64,000 nt of DNA. Origin: Streptomyces sp. Tue6028 (GTDB taxonomy: Bacteria > Actinomycetota > Actinomycetes > Streptomycetales > Streptomycetaceae). Every line of letters begins with the position of its first letter. The first letter of the stretch is position 1. The notes under the pieces were generated by a model, which made no database searches, was not told the DNA's origin, and worked only from the letters and a program-made list of their open reading frames with translations. The stretch spans positions 21,382 through 85,381 of the forward strand of contig NZ_MLCE01000030.1 of the NCBI RefSeq assembly GCF_002300165.1, in the 5' to 3' direction. Below are positions 17,942-26,810 of this stretch, one piece after another. The position numbers and the translations under genes are program-made.

Positions 17942-18413
17942 GGGGACCTCCCGGGTGGTGCCTGCCGACGTCACGTGCGTCGCTGCTTCCGCTAGTCGAG
18001 TGTGGCCTGCCCGGGTGCAGCCTGCCACAACCTTGCCGAGTTGCCCGGCGTGTCGGGCATGGGCCCGGGAGCGCCGTTATGGCACGGTTACCTTTTCGCA
18101 ACGCTAAGTGACGAACCTCATCACCCTGTGCAACGAGCCCCCTCCCGGCGGTCCTGCAAGGCCCCGGACACCCTGGCGGGAGTCCGGACCCAGGGCTCGC
18201 AACAGTACTCCATTCGGGCCACCTACGTGGATCGGCGCGCCGCCCAACTTCGGTCAAGGGGTGGTAGTTGGCCGCCCGAAGCGCCGCATTCGTGACCATG
18301 GAACGTGGCGCACTTCACCTAATCGTCGGAAACGGAACCAATCGTTTCGCCCGTACGTCCCCTTCTCGTGCAGTCGGTCGACCAAGTTCGGGAAAGGCAG
18401 GCAAGGTCCGGGG
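17942..18413. other. 472-base divergent gap, weak promoter signals only
   Basis: No gene or RNA was recognised between sepH and the next membrane protein gene. Toward the right-hand gene, GGAAC at 18334-18338 and GTCC at 18357-18360 are separated by 18 bases, a loose likeness to SigE-type ECF promoters. On the minus strand TTGCGA with an AT-rich CCATAACG near 18080-18105 could serve sepH. Both are guesses from short words. Confidence 0.3.
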
Positions 18414-19193
18414 ATGCGTAAGAAGTCCGAAGTCGGCGAGAAGCCGGGTGTCCATGAGCCGGGTGCCGACGAGGGGCCGAGGAGGAAACGGGTCGATCTG
18501 AGCCTGCCTCAAGTCGCGGGAAGCGCGGTGGCCGCGGTGGTGGCCGCGAAGCTCGCCTCCTACTTCGGTGTCTACGGGACGATCCTGGGCGCCGGCCTGG
18601 TCAGCGTGATCGCGACCTGCGGAGGCACCCTCTTCCAGCACTTCCTCAAGCGCACCGGAGAACAGCTGCGGGACGCGACGGTGCAGGCCAAGCCGAAACC
18701 GGCGCCCCGGCGGACGCCGGGGCCGGGGGAGTTCACCGAAGGGACCGTCTACCGCGCGCGGGTCAGGAACTGGCGGCGGCCGGTCGTGGCCGCGGCACTC
18801 GTCTTCGGCGTCACGATGGCCGGAATCACCACCTACGAGCTGGTCTCGGGACAGAATTTCAGCGGTGCCGGCAGGAGCACGACCGTCGGTGACGCCCTCA
18901 AGGGGAGCCGCTCCGGCTCCGGCGCCACGACGCCGGAGCCCGCCACGACGCCCTCGGCGGACACCCCTTCGAAGCGGCCGTCCTCCGGAGGCGGCGACAC
19001 CGGAACCCCCAAGGGGGACGGCGATGTCGGTGCGACGGCCACACCGGCGCCCGAGGCCAGCACCTCGCCGGACGCGGAGGCCGGGAGCGACAGCCCGACC
19101 CCCACCCCGAGCGTGCCTACGAGCCCAGCACCCGACGCAAGTAGTCGTTCGCAAAGCGCCGGTCCGGGTCCAGCCGGTCCCTCAGCGCCGTGA
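18414..19193 (+). CDS. membrane protein with Ser/Thr/Pro-rich tail
   Basis: This 259-residue protein of unknown function has a charged N-terminus and a glycine/alanine-rich hydrophobic segment (about residues 33-72, AVAAVVAAKLASYFGVYGTI onward). A basic loop follows, then a second helix (about 123-143), then a long Ser/Thr/Pro/Gly-rich C-terminal tail that is probably extracellular. The start ATG 18414 has no strong ribosome site. Its last 77 bases overlap the 3' end of the oxidase gene on the other strand, so the low-complexity tail is partly written against a conserved coding sequence. Confidence 0.7.
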   Translation: MRKKSEVGEKPGVHEPGADEGPRRKRVDLSLPQVAGSAVAAVVAAKLASYFGVYGTILGAGLVSVIATCGGTLFQHFLKRTGEQLRDATVQAKPKPAPRRTPGPGEFTEGTVYRARVRNWRRPVVAAALVFGVTMAGITTYELVSGQNFSGAGRSTTVGDALKGSRSGSGATTPEPATTPSADTPSKRPSSGGGDTGTPKGDGDVGATATPAPEASTSPDAEAGSDSPTPTPSVPTSPAPDASSRSQSAGPGPAGPSAP

Positions 19194-20436
19194 ACTCGCC
19201 GAAGCGCGGGTAGACCTCGGAGAAGTACGCGGCGTCGCGCGTGTGCACCTTGCCCCAGTGCGGGCGCCCCTCGTGGGCGGTGAAGATCCGCTCGGCGGCG
19301 GTGAAGTACGCCTGATAGGGGGTTCCCCTGAACATGTGGACGGCGATGTAGGCGCTGTCCCGCCCGGACGCCGTCGACAGCGTGATGTCGTCGGCCGGAG
19401 CCGTGCGCACCTCGACCGGGAAACTGACCCGCAGGGACGAGCGGTCGACCATCGTCCTCAGCTCGCGCAGCGTCTCCACCAGGGCCTCGCGCGGGACGGC
19501 GTACTCCATCTCCACGAAGCGCACCCGGCGCGGAGACGTGAAGACCTTGTAGGGAATGTCGGTGTAGGTCCGCGCGGACAGCGCACGGCTGGAGATCTTC
19601 GCGATCGCCGGGATCGTGGCGGGCACGGCGCGGCCCAGCAGATTGGCCACCTGGAAGACGCCGTTGGAGAGGAGCTCGTCCTCGATCCACCCGCCGATCT
19701 GCCCCACCGGCTTCTCGGGACCCGCGCTGCGGTTGTTGCGCTTGGTGTTGCAGTTGCCGGTGTGCGGGAACCAGTAGAACTCGAAGTGCTCGTTCTCGGT
19801 GAACAGTTCGTCGAAGTCGGCGGTGACCCGGTCGAAGGTCATCGGCTCCTCGCGGGCCGTGAGCAGGAATATGGGCTCCACGGCGAAGGTGATCGCGGTG
19901 ACGATGCCCAGCGCGCCGATGCCGATACGGGCCGCCGCGAAGACCTCGGGGTTCTCCTTCTCGGAGCAGGTGAGGACCGAGCCGTCCGCCGTGACCAGTT
20001 CAAGGCCCTTGATCTGCGCGGCGATCGAGGCCGAGTCGCGGCCCGTGCCGTGCGTGCCGGTGCTGGTCGCCCCCGACACGGTCTGCTCCATGATGTCGCC
20101 CATGTTCGTGAGCGACAGTCCCTCACGGGCGAGAGCCATGTTGAGCCGCTTGAGCGGAGTGCCGGCCTCGACGGTGACGGTGCCCGCCTCGCGGTCGATC
20201 CCGCGGATGCCGGTCAACAGTTGAGGGCGGATCAACACACCGTCTGTCGCGGCGGCGGCCGTGAAGGAGTGCCCGGTGCCGACGGCCTTCACCCGCAGGC
20301 CGTCGTCGGCCGCCTTCCGCACCGCGGCGGAGAGTTCATCCACCGAGGCGGGGGTGACCTCCCGTACGGGTCGGGCGGTGACGTTCCCCGCCCAGTTACG
20401 CCACGTGCCGCTCTTCCCGCTCACTGTGGTGCTCAT
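19117..20436 (-). CDS. FAD-linked D-arabinono-1,4-lactone/alditol oxidase family protein
   Basis: This 439-residue flavoenzyme of the VAO/PCMH fold has the FAD-binding domain at about 20-190 with the GTGHSF motif (the histidine is the usual covalent FAD attachment residue). A second FAD contact is SGATSTGTHGTG. The C-terminal ALO domain contains the characteristic HWGK (about residue 400). Members oxidise aldonolactones or sugar alcohols with O2; the substrate is not decided. The start is ATG 20436 with GGGAGGG. It overlaps the upstream MFS gene by 41 bases, so the pair is an operon. Its 3' end overlaps the convergent membrane-protein gene. Confidence 0.88.
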   Translation of the reverse strand: MSTTVSGKSGTWRNWAGNVTARPVREVTPASVDELSAAVRKAADDGLRVKAVGTGHSFTAAAATDGVLIRPQLLTGIRGIDREAGTVTVEAGTPLKRLNMALAREGLSLTNMGDIMEQTVSGATSTGTHGTGRDSASIAAQIKGLELVTADGSVLTCSEKENPEVFAAARIGIGALGIVTAITFAVEPIFLLTAREEPMTFDRVTADFDELFTENEHFEFYWFPHTGNCNTKRNNRSAGPEKPVGQIGGWIEDELLSNGVFQVANLLGRAVPATIPAIAKISSRALSARTYTDIPYKVFTSPRRVRFVEMEYAVPREALVETLRELRTMVDRSSLRVSFPVEVRTAPADDITLSTASGRDSAYIAVHMFRGTPYQAYFTAAERIFTAHEGRPHWGKVHTRDAAYFSEVYPRFGEFTALRDRLDPDRRFANDYLRRVLGS

Positions 20437-21634
20437 GGGACCCTCCCCGCTGCGGAACCGGCCTGTTCAGCCGGCGATACCCGAGGAAACCGACCGCGAC
20501 CGCGACGGCCCCGGACACCGCCGGAACCCCGTACCCGGCCTTCGCGCCGGCGGCGTCGATCACCCAGCCGGACACGGAGGAGCCCAGCGCGACCCCGACC
20601 GCGAGTCCGGTACTCACCCAGGTCATGCCCTCGGTCAGTTTCGCGCGTGGTACGTGCTGCTCGATGAGGGACATCGTCGTGATCATCGTGGGAGCGATGG
20701 ACAGGCCCGCAAGGAACAGCGCCACGGCCAGGAACGGCAAGTTTCCGACCAGTAGGAGGGGGATCATACTCACGGCCATCGCGCATATGCCCAGCAGCCA
20801 CCGGCGTTCGGGCGCCCCCTTGAAGTGCAGCAGCCCGAACACGGCGCCGGCGACGCACGAACCCGCCGCGTACAGCGCGAGGACGACGCTCGCGGCCCCC
20901 TTGTGCCCCTGCTCCTCGGCGAAGGCCACGGTGACCACGTCGACGGCCCCGAAGATCGCGCCGGTCGCCACGAAGGTGGCCACCAGCACCTGGAGCCCGG
21001 CCGAGCGCAGCGCGGAGCCGCCGGCGTGGTGCTCGCGCGGGTGCGGCACGGGCTCGGTCGCGCGCTGGGAGGTCAGCCAGAAGACGCCGGCCGCGAGGAA
21101 GCAGGCGGCGAGCAGCGGCCCCGCCTCCGGGAACCACACCGTGGACAGGCCGATGGAGATGATCGGCCCGAAGATGAAGCAGACCTCGTCCACCACGGAC
21201 TCGAAGGAGTACGCGGTGTGCAGCTGAGGGGTGCCCCCGTACAGGGCGGCCCAGCGGGCCCTGACCATCGCGCCGACGCTCGGGACGCAGCCGATGCCCG
21301 CCGCGCACACGAACAGCACCCAGTCCGGCCACTCGAAGCGGGCGGCGCACAGCAGCCCGGCGGCCGCCACGAGGGCGAACAGCGTCACGGGCCGCAGCAC
21401 CCGCCGCTGTCCGTGCCGGTCCACGAGGCGCGAGACCTGCGGGCCGAGGACGGCCGCGGCCAGCGCCATGGTCGCCGACAGCGCACCGGCGAGCCCGTAC
21501 CGCCCGGTCAGCTGGGAGATCATCGTGACGACGCCGATGCCCATCATCGACAGCGGCATCCGGCCGAGGAAGCCCGCGGCGGAGAAACCCTTGGAGCCGG
21601 GGGCGGCGAACAGGGCACGGTACGGGCTGGGCAC
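20396..21634 (-). CDS. MFS transporter
   Basis: This 412-residue, about 12-helix major facilitator protein has the loop motif SRLVDRHGQRRVL after helix 2, and helix 5/11-type Gly/Pro-rich segments. The start is GTG 21634 with a GGAGA-like ribosome site five bases before. The C-terminus is basic and histidine-rich (HEHHSEREE). Translation runs 41 bases into the downstream oxidase gene. The pairing with an aldonolactone oxidase suggests sugar or sugar-acid related export, but this is inference only. Confidence 0.85.
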   Translation of the reverse strand: MPSPYRALFAAPGSKGFSAAGFLGRMPLSMMGIGVVTMISQLTGRYGLAGALSATMALAAAVLGPQVSRLVDRHGQRRVLRPVTLFALVAAAGLLCAARFEWPDWVLFVCAAGIGCVPSVGAMVRARWAALYGGTPQLHTAYSFESVVDEVCFIFGPIISIGLSTVWFPEAGPLLAACFLAAGVFWLTSQRATEPVPHPREHHAGGSALRSAGLQVLVATFVATGAIFGAVDVVTVAFAEEQGHKGAASVVLALYAAGSCVAGAVFGLLHFKGAPERRWLLGICAMAVSMIPLLLVGNLPFLAVALFLAGLSIAPTMITTMSLIEQHVPRAKLTEGMTWVSTGLAVGVALGSSVSGWVIDAAGAKAGYGVPAVSGAVAVAVGFLGYRRLNRPVPQRGGSHEHHSEREERHVA

Positions 21635-21719
21635 GGGGGTCTCCGGTCGGCTCGGCTCGGCTGCCCGGTCATCACGGGCGACGCGAACTCTGTAAGGCGT
21701 GAAGGTGGCCGATACAGCT

Positions 21720-21739
21720 TACGGGTGAGGTCACCCTTA
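21720..21739. promoter_or_regulatory. palindrome between the MFS gene and hemH
   Basis: GGGTGA/TCACCC flank a GG centre at 21723-21736, and TTA..TA extends the symmetry outward with one mismatch. It sits in the 227-base divergent gap, about 120 bases before hemH. It recalls an actinomycete iron box (TTAGGT...ACCTAA) but has a shorter centre, so no regulator is assigned. Confidence 0.4.
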
Positions 21740-21861
21740 CGCACGCCCCCTGCACGCGTCCCCCTCCGGGCGCCCGTCCGGACCCTCTTCACGCCCGCCA
21801 CCTGCTCTCCCGCCGCCCCGCCGTTTCCCGCCCGTCAGTGACGGGTGGCAGGATCGGACGC

Positions 21862-22989
21862 ATGCCAGATGCGCTCGATGCCACCCCTTACGACGCCCTG
21901 CTCCTGCTCTCGTTCGGCGGCCCGGAAGGCCCGGACGACGTGGTTCCGTTCCTGGAGAACGTGACGCGAGGGCGAGGCATCCCCAAGGAACGGCTCAAGG
22001 AGGTGGGGCAGCACTACTTCCTGTTCGACGGGATCAGCCCCATCAACGACCAGAACCGCGCCCTGCTGGACGCCCTGCGCAAGGACTTCGCCGACCACGG
22101 CCTCGACCTGCCGGTGTACTGGGGCAACCGCAACTGGGCGCCGTACGTGACCGACACCCTGCGTGAGATGACCGCCGACGGCCGCCGCCGCGTCCTCGTC
22201 CTCGCCACCAGCGCCTACGCCTCCTACTCCGGCTGCCGTCAGTACCGCGAGGACCTCGCCGCGGCGCTGGCCACCCTGGAGGCGGAGGGGCTGGAGCCGC
22301 CGAGGATCGACAAGCTGCGGCACTACTTCAACCACCCCGGATTCGTCGAGCCCATGCTCGAAGGCGTCCTGAAGGCGCTCGCCGACCTGCCCGAGGACGT
22401 GCGCGCCGGTGCCCACCTCGCCTTCACCACGCACTCCATCCCGGACACGGCGGCGGACACCTCCGGCCCCGTCGAGGGGCACGGCGACGGAGGCGCCTAC
22501 GTCCGGCAGCACCTGGACGTCGCGCGGCTCATCGCCGACGCGGTGCGCGAGCAGACCGGCATCGAGCACCCCTGGCGGCTCGTCTACCAGTCGCGCTCCG
22601 GTGCCCCGCACATCCCGTGGCTGGAGCCGGACATCTGCGACCACCTGGAGGAGCTGCACGGCGCCGGCGTCCCGGCCGTCGTGATGGCCCCCATCGGGTT
22701 CGTCTCCGACCACATGGAGGTCCTGTACGACCTGGACACGGAGGCGACGGCGAAGGCGGCGGAGCTCGGACTGCCGGTGCGCCGCTCCGCCACCGTGGGC
22801 GCCGACCCGCGGTTCGCGGCGGCGATCCGCGACCTCGTCCTGGAGCGCGCCGCGACGGAGAGCGGGCGGCACGTCGCCCCCTGCGCGCTCGGCACGCTGG
22901 GCGCGAGCCACGACGTGTGCCCGGTGGGCTGCTGCCCGGCCCGTACCCCCAAGCCCGCCGCCGCGGGCGCCGACAGCCCGTACGCGTGA
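21862..22989 (+). CDS. hemH: coproporphyrin III ferrochelatase
   Basis: This 375-residue enzyme inserts ferrous iron into coproporphyrin III, the actinobacterial route to haem (also called cpfC). The catalytic histidine is in TTHSIP and the conserved glutamate in SDHMEVLYD. Cysteines at SGCRQY and in the C-terminal CALGTLG...CPVGCC segment match the [2Fe-2S] ligands known for actinobacterial ferrochelatases. ATG 21862 is taken as start with AGGA upstream; CAGGAT seven bases before the start also resembles a leaderless -10. The inositol monophosphatase gene follows after eight bases. Confidence 0.93.
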   Translation: MPDALDATPYDALLLLSFGGPEGPDDVVPFLENVTRGRGIPKERLKEVGQHYFLFDGISPINDQNRALLDALRKDFADHGLDLPVYWGNRNWAPYVTDTLREMTADGRRRVLVLATSAYASYSGCRQYREDLAAALATLEAEGLEPPRIDKLRHYFNHPGFVEPMLEGVLKALADLPEDVRAGAHLAFTTHSIPDTAADTSGPVEGHGDGGAYVRQHLDVARLIADAVREQTGIEHPWRLVYQSRSGAPHIPWLEPDICDHLEELHGAGVPAVVMAPIGFVSDHMEVLYDLDTEATAKAAELGLPVRRSATVGADPRFAAAIRDLVLERAATESGRHVAPCALGTLGASHDVCPVGCCPARTPKPAAAGADSPYA

Positions 22990-22997
22990 GGAGCCCC

Positions 22998-23813
22998 GTG
23001 ACCGAGCCCCTGCACACCGAACTGCTGCAGCTCGCCCAGGAAGCGGCGCGGCGCGCCGGCGAGCTGCTGAGGGACGGCCGTCCGGCGGACCTCGCGGTCG
23101 CCGCCACCAAGTCCAGCCCGATCGACGTCGTCACCGAGATGGACATCGCCGCCGAGAAGCTGATCACCGACCTCATCGCCGAACACCGGCCGGACGACGG
23201 TCTCCTCGGCGAGGAGGGCGCCTCCAGCGACGGCACGAGCGGCATCCGCTGGGTCGTCGACCCGCTCGACGGCACGGTCAACTACCTGTACGGACTGCCG
23301 ACCTGGGCCGTGTCCGTCGCCGCCGAGCAGGACGGGGAGACCGTCGTCGGGGTGGTGGCGGTGCCGATGCGCGGTGAGACGTATCACGCGGTGCGCGGCC
23401 GGGGCGCCTACGCCGTCGGCGCCTGGGCCGGGCAGCGCAGGCTGGCCTGCCGTCCCGCGCCGCCCCTCGACCAGGCCTTGGTCTCGACCGGCTTCAACTA
23501 CGTGGCCGAGGTCCGGGCCCACCAGGCCGACGTCGCCCAGCAGTTGATCCCGCTGCTGCGGGACATCCGGCGCTCCGGCTCCGCGGCGGTCGACCTGTGC
23601 GACGTCGCCGCGGGCCGGCTCGACGGCTACTACGAACGCGGACTGCACCCCTGGGACCTCGCCGCGGGCGACCTGATCGCCAGGGAGTCGGGCGCGCTGA
23701 CCGGTGGACGCCCCGGAGAGCGCCCCGCACGCGATCTCGCGGTCGCCGCCTCCCCCGGCGTCTTCGAGCCCCTCCAGCGGCTCCTGGAGGACTTCGGCGC
23801 CTGGCACGACTGA
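22998..23813 (+). CDS. inositol monophosphatase family phosphatase
   Basis: This 271-residue Mg-dependent phosphatase has the family motifs GEEG (about residue 72), WVVDPLDGTVNY (about 86-97, metal ligands) and HPWDLAAGDLIARESG (about 213-228). Substrates in the family include myo-inositol-1-phosphate, histidinol phosphate and PAP; which applies is open. The start is GTG 22998 with AGGAG four bases upstream, eight bases after hemH, so the two are co-transcribed. A long GC hairpin follows the gene. Confidence 0.9.
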   Translation: MTEPLHTELLQLAQEAARRAGELLRDGRPADLAVAATKSSPIDVVTEMDIAAEKLITDLIAEHRPDDGLLGEEGASSDGTSGIRWVVDPLDGTVNYLYGLPTWAVSVAAEQDGETVVGVVAVPMRGETYHAVRGRGAYAVGAWAGQRRLACRPAPPLDQALVSTGFNYVAEVRAHQADVAQQLIPLLRDIRRSGSAAVDLCDVAAGRLDGYYERGLHPWDLAAGDLIARESGALTGGRPGERPARDLAVAASPGVFEPLQRLLEDFGAWHD

Positions 23814-23870
23814 GCCCGGCCGCGCGCACGGCACCACGAGCGGTGCCGACAGCACGCGGGAGCACAAAGG

Positions 23871-23915
23871 AGCGGGGCCCCGGCACTGGATCGATACCGG
23901 GGCCCCGCTCTCTTA
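23871..23915. terminator. bidirectional terminator after the inositol phosphatase gene
   Basis: AGCGGGGCCCCGG (23871-23883) pairs perfectly with CCGGGGCCCCGCT (23897-23909) over a 13-base loop, followed by CTCTTA on the plus strand. It sits between convergent genes. Confidence 0.75.
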
Positions 23916-23923
23916 CGAACTGC

Positions 23924-24097
23924 TCAGACGCGCGACGCGCCGACCTCCACACCGTGCTCGGCGGCGAGGCGGTGCAGGTCGTCGAGCTCGCCCTGCTCGA
24001 CCTCCGCGAGGAAGTCGTCGCCTGTTTCGCGAGCCCGCGTCAGGTCGGACTCGGTCGCCCTTATGCGCTGCAGAAGTCCTGCGGTGAATGCGTCCAT
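23924..24097 (-). CDS. small helical protein, 57 residues
   Basis: This short soluble protein begins MDAFTAGLLQRIRATESDLT. It is almost entirely amphipathic helix with many Glu/Asp/Arg (TRARETGDDFLAEVEQGELDDL), so probably a coiled coil. The start is ATG 24097 with GAGGGG six bases upstream; longer in-frame extensions lack a ribosome site. From memory, streptomycetes keep a protein like this next to cutRS. The function is unknown. It diverges from cutR. Confidence 0.65.
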   Translation of the reverse strand: MDAFTAGLLQRIRATESDLTRARETGDDFLAEVEQGELDDLHRLAAEHGVEVGASRV

Positions 24098-24512
24098 GCT
24101 GCGCCCCCTCGTCCTGGGTCGTGGGTCGGGTGGCACGGGGGTGTGCCGTTCGGAAGGGGCGATCACGTCTCCAGATGGGTGCCCAGCGCTGCCCAGGCCG
24201 GGCGGCGACGGTGCCGGACATCCACGCCCGCTCTGCGGAAGCGGTTGGACGTACCACAAGGTGGCTTGCCCTGTGCAGAGCGTGATCGCGGGGTGTAAAG
24301 CCGTCCTCCCCCCGCTTCCTTCCGTGGAAACCTCAACCCGACGAGAAAATCTGGCATTCCCGGGCACCGGGACCGGAGCCCCGTCCCCCCTCCCACTGTC
24401 TTACAGCCGGTTTACGGCCGAAAAGGGCAGGATGGAGCCCTCACCCGTGACAAGCCCTGCCCGCGTGCGCCCAAGTGCCGTCGCGCGGGTGGACAGAGGA
24501 AGGACTAGCGAC
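24098..24512. other. 415-base gap upstream of cutR
   Basis: No gene was found between the small helical protein gene and cutR. The notable element is a pair of heptamers, TACAGCC at 24402-24408 and TACGGCC at 24413-24419, whose starts are 11 bases apart. This is one helical turn, the usual phasing for OmpR-family regulators such as CutR. It lies about 95 bases before the cutR start and could be an autoregulatory site. Confidence 0.4.
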
Positions 24513-25166
24513 GTGCGCGTACTCGTCGTCGAGGACGAGCAGCTGCTCGCCGATGCGGTGGCCACCGGACTGCGCCGGGAGGCCATGGCCGTCGACGTCG
24601 TGTACGACGGTGCGGCCGCCCTGGAGCGCATCGGCGTCAACGACTACGACGTGGTCGTCCTCGACCGCGACCTCCCGCTCGTGCACGGCGACGACGTCTG
24701 CCGGAAGATCGTCGAGCTCGGGATGCCCACGCGTGTGCTGATGCTCACCGCGTCCGGTGACGTCAGCGACCGCGTGGAGGGGCTGGAGATCGGCGCCGAC
24801 GACTATCTGCCCAAGCCGTTCGCGTTCAGCGAGCTGACGGCACGCGTGCGTGCCCTCGGGCGGCGCACGAGCGTGCCGCTGCCGCCCGTCCTGGAGCGTG
24901 CCGGGATCAAGCTCGACCCCAACCGCCGGGAGGTCTTCCGCGACGGCAAGGAGGTCCAGCTGGCGCCCAAGGAGTTCGCCGTCCTGGAGGTGCTGCTGCG
25001 CAGCGAGGGCGCCGTCGTCTCCGCCGAGCAGCTGCTGGAGAAGGCTTGGGACGAGAACACGGACCCCTTCACCAACGTCGTACGCGTGACCGTGATGACC
25101 CTGCGCCGCAAGCTCGGCGAGCCCCCGGTCATCGTCACCGTGCCCGGCTCCGGCTACAGGATCTGA
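24513..25166 (+). CDS. cutR: CutR response regulator, OmpR family
   Basis: This 217-residue regulator has a receiver domain (residues 1-115) with the phosphoacceptor D51 in VVVLDRDLP and the conserved lysine in YLPKPF. A winged-helix DNA-binding domain follows (about 125-215, ending VPGSGYRI). The start is GTG 24513 with AGGAAGGA about 8 bases upstream. It is followed six bases later by its kinase gene cutS. In Streptomyces CutRS was first linked to copper and antibiotic production and later to extracytoplasmic protein quality control. The identification rests on family sequence and on the partner gene. Confidence 0.9.
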   Translation: MRVLVVEDEQLLADAVATGLRREAMAVDVVYDGAAALERIGVNDYDVVVLDRDLPLVHGDDVCRKIVELGMPTRVLMLTASGDVSDRVEGLEIGADDYLPKPFAFSELTARVRALGRRTSVPLPPVLERAGIKLDPNRREVFRDGKEVQLAPKEFAVLEVLLRSEGAVVSAEQLLEKAWDENTDPFTNVVRVTVMTLRRKLGEPPVIVTVPGSGYRI

Positions 25167-25172
25167 TCCGCC

Positions 25173-26417
25173 GTGGCCGCGACCCCGGCGCCCCCTGCGG
25201 CGCCCCCCAAGCCCACCTGGGAACCCAGAAGGCCGGAACCCCCGTTCCCCTGGCTGCGCCCGACCATCCGCATACGGCTCACGCTGCTCTACGGCGGCAT
25301 GTTCCTGATCGCCGGCATCATGCTGCTGTCGATCATCTACTTGCTCGCGGCGCAGGCGCTGAACACCGGCAACGAGCCGCTCTTCAGGATCGCCGGCGGC
25401 ACCGACATCAAGGTCACCAGCGACAACTGCCCCGCGGTGAACTCGGGCCTGTCGCTCGACGCCTTCAACGCCGCGATCAGCCACTGCATCGACCAGCAGC
25501 GCCAGGCCGCCCTGGACAACCTGCTCAGCCGCTCGCTGCTCGCCCTGCTCGGCCTCGCCATCATCGCCTTCGCCTTCGGCTACGCGATGGCCGGCCGGGT
25601 GCTCTCGCCGCTCGGGCGGATCACCCGCACCGCGCGCGCGGTGGCCGGCTCGGACCTGTCCCGGCGGATCGAACTGGACGGGCCGGACGACGAGCTGAAG
25701 GAGCTGGCGGACACCTTCGACGACATGCTGGAACGGCTCCAGCGTGCCTTCACCGCACAGCAGCGGTTCGTCGGGAACGCCTCGCACGAGCTGCGCACCC
25801 CGCTCGCGATCAACCGCACGCTCCTGGAGGTGCACCTCTCGGACCCGGGGGCGCCGGTCGAGCTCCAGCAGCTCGGCAAGACGCTCCTCGCCACCAACGA
25901 GCGCAGCGAACAGCTCGTCGAGGGTCTGCTGCTGCTCGCCCGCAGCGACAACCAGATCGTCGAGCGCAAGCCGGTGGACCTCGCCGAGGTCGCCGAGCAG
26001 GCCGTCGACCAGGTGCACGCCGAGGCGGAGGCCAAGGGCGTGGAGATCCGGGGCGAGCGGAAGCCCGCCGTCGTCCAGGGCAACGGCGTCCTGCTGGAGC
26101 GGGTCGCCCTGAACCTCGTGCAGAACGCCGTCCGGTACAACGTGCCCGAGGGCGGCTGGGTCGAGGTCACCACGGCGGCCGAGCACGGACAGGCGGTCCT
26201 GGTCGTGTCGAACACGGGTCCAGTGGTGCCGGCGTACGAGATCGACAACCTCTTCGAACCCTTCAGACGGCTGCGCACCGAGCGCACGGGCAGCGACAAG
26301 GGCGTGGGCCTCGGCCTGTCGATCGTCCGGTCGGTGGCCCGCGCGCACGGCGGGCACATCGCCGCGGAGCCGCGTGACGGAGGTGGGCTCGTGATGCGCG
26401 TCACCCTTCCGATCTGA
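25173..26417 (+). CDS. cutS: CutS sensor histidine kinase
   Basis: This 414-residue membrane kinase has two helices (about 35-60 and 121-143) enclosing a short extracellular sensor with just two cysteines, C86 and C105. A HAMP domain follows (about 140-195), then the phosphoacceptor H205 in ASHELRTPLA and an HATPase domain with N-box NLVQNAVRYN and G-box GVGLGLSIVRS. The start is GTG 25173, six bases after cutR. The two extracellular cysteines could form a redox-sensitive disulfide; from memory this has been proposed as how CutS senses misfolding in the secreted compartment. Confidence 0.9.
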   Translation: MAATPAPPAAPPKPTWEPRRPEPPFPWLRPTIRIRLTLLYGGMFLIAGIMLLSIIYLLAAQALNTGNEPLFRIAGGTDIKVTSDNCPAVNSGLSLDAFNAAISHCIDQQRQAALDNLLSRSLLALLGLAIIAFAFGYAMAGRVLSPLGRITRTARAVAGSDLSRRIELDGPDDELKELADTFDDMLERLQRAFTAQQRFVGNASHELRTPLAINRTLLEVHLSDPGAPVELQQLGKTLLATNERSEQLVEGLLLLARSDNQIVERKPVDLAEVAEQAVDQVHAEAEAKGVEIRGERKPAVVQGNGVLLERVALNLVQNAVRYNVPEGGWVEVTTAAEHGQAVLVVSNTGPVVPAYEIDNLFEPFRRLRTERTGSDKGVGLGLSIVRSVARAHGGHIAAEPRDGGGLVMRVTLPI

Positions 26418-26810
26418 GAGCATGTCCCGCACACGCGGCGATGTTCGCTTTGCGCGGAATTTTCCGGTCACTCGTCCGGGAGGGTCGTGTGTGATCGATC
26501 ACAAGGGCGATTTTCAAGCCATCTACTCTCCGTGATCATGCAGGCTGTCGGAAAGCCGGGAAAATCCGGGTTTTCGGGGGTCTTGATCACGGGAAGTACA
26601 CGGTGAGACGCCTTTGAAGTGCGCCATCAGGACCGTGTACGGTCCGCATCGCCATCCAAGCCGATCACTCTTGAGGAGTCCGGTTGGGTGTCGATTGAGT
26701 AACAGACCTTGATGTGAGGCAAAATCTCCGCCTCGGGTCGGGCACAAGTCCGGCCTCTCACGCGTTACGTGCGCTGGAGACACCGCAGACACCCAGAGGG
26801 GGAGAGCGAC
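26418..26810. other. 393-base gap with a 14-bp palindrome
   Basis: TGTGATCGATCACA (26490-26503) is a perfect palindrome about 75 bases after cutS. It looks like Crp half-sites but with the centre two bases too short for the usual Crp spacing. A small inverted repeat GAGGC/GCCTC (26716-26720 and 26730-26734) lies in the presumed leader of the DUF4193 gene. No coding or RNA gene was recognised. Confidence 0.45.

Noticed and set aside
26490..26503. Canonical Crp binding site
   Set aside because: The half-sites are two bases closer than in the accepted Crp site, so only a general palindrome is claimed.
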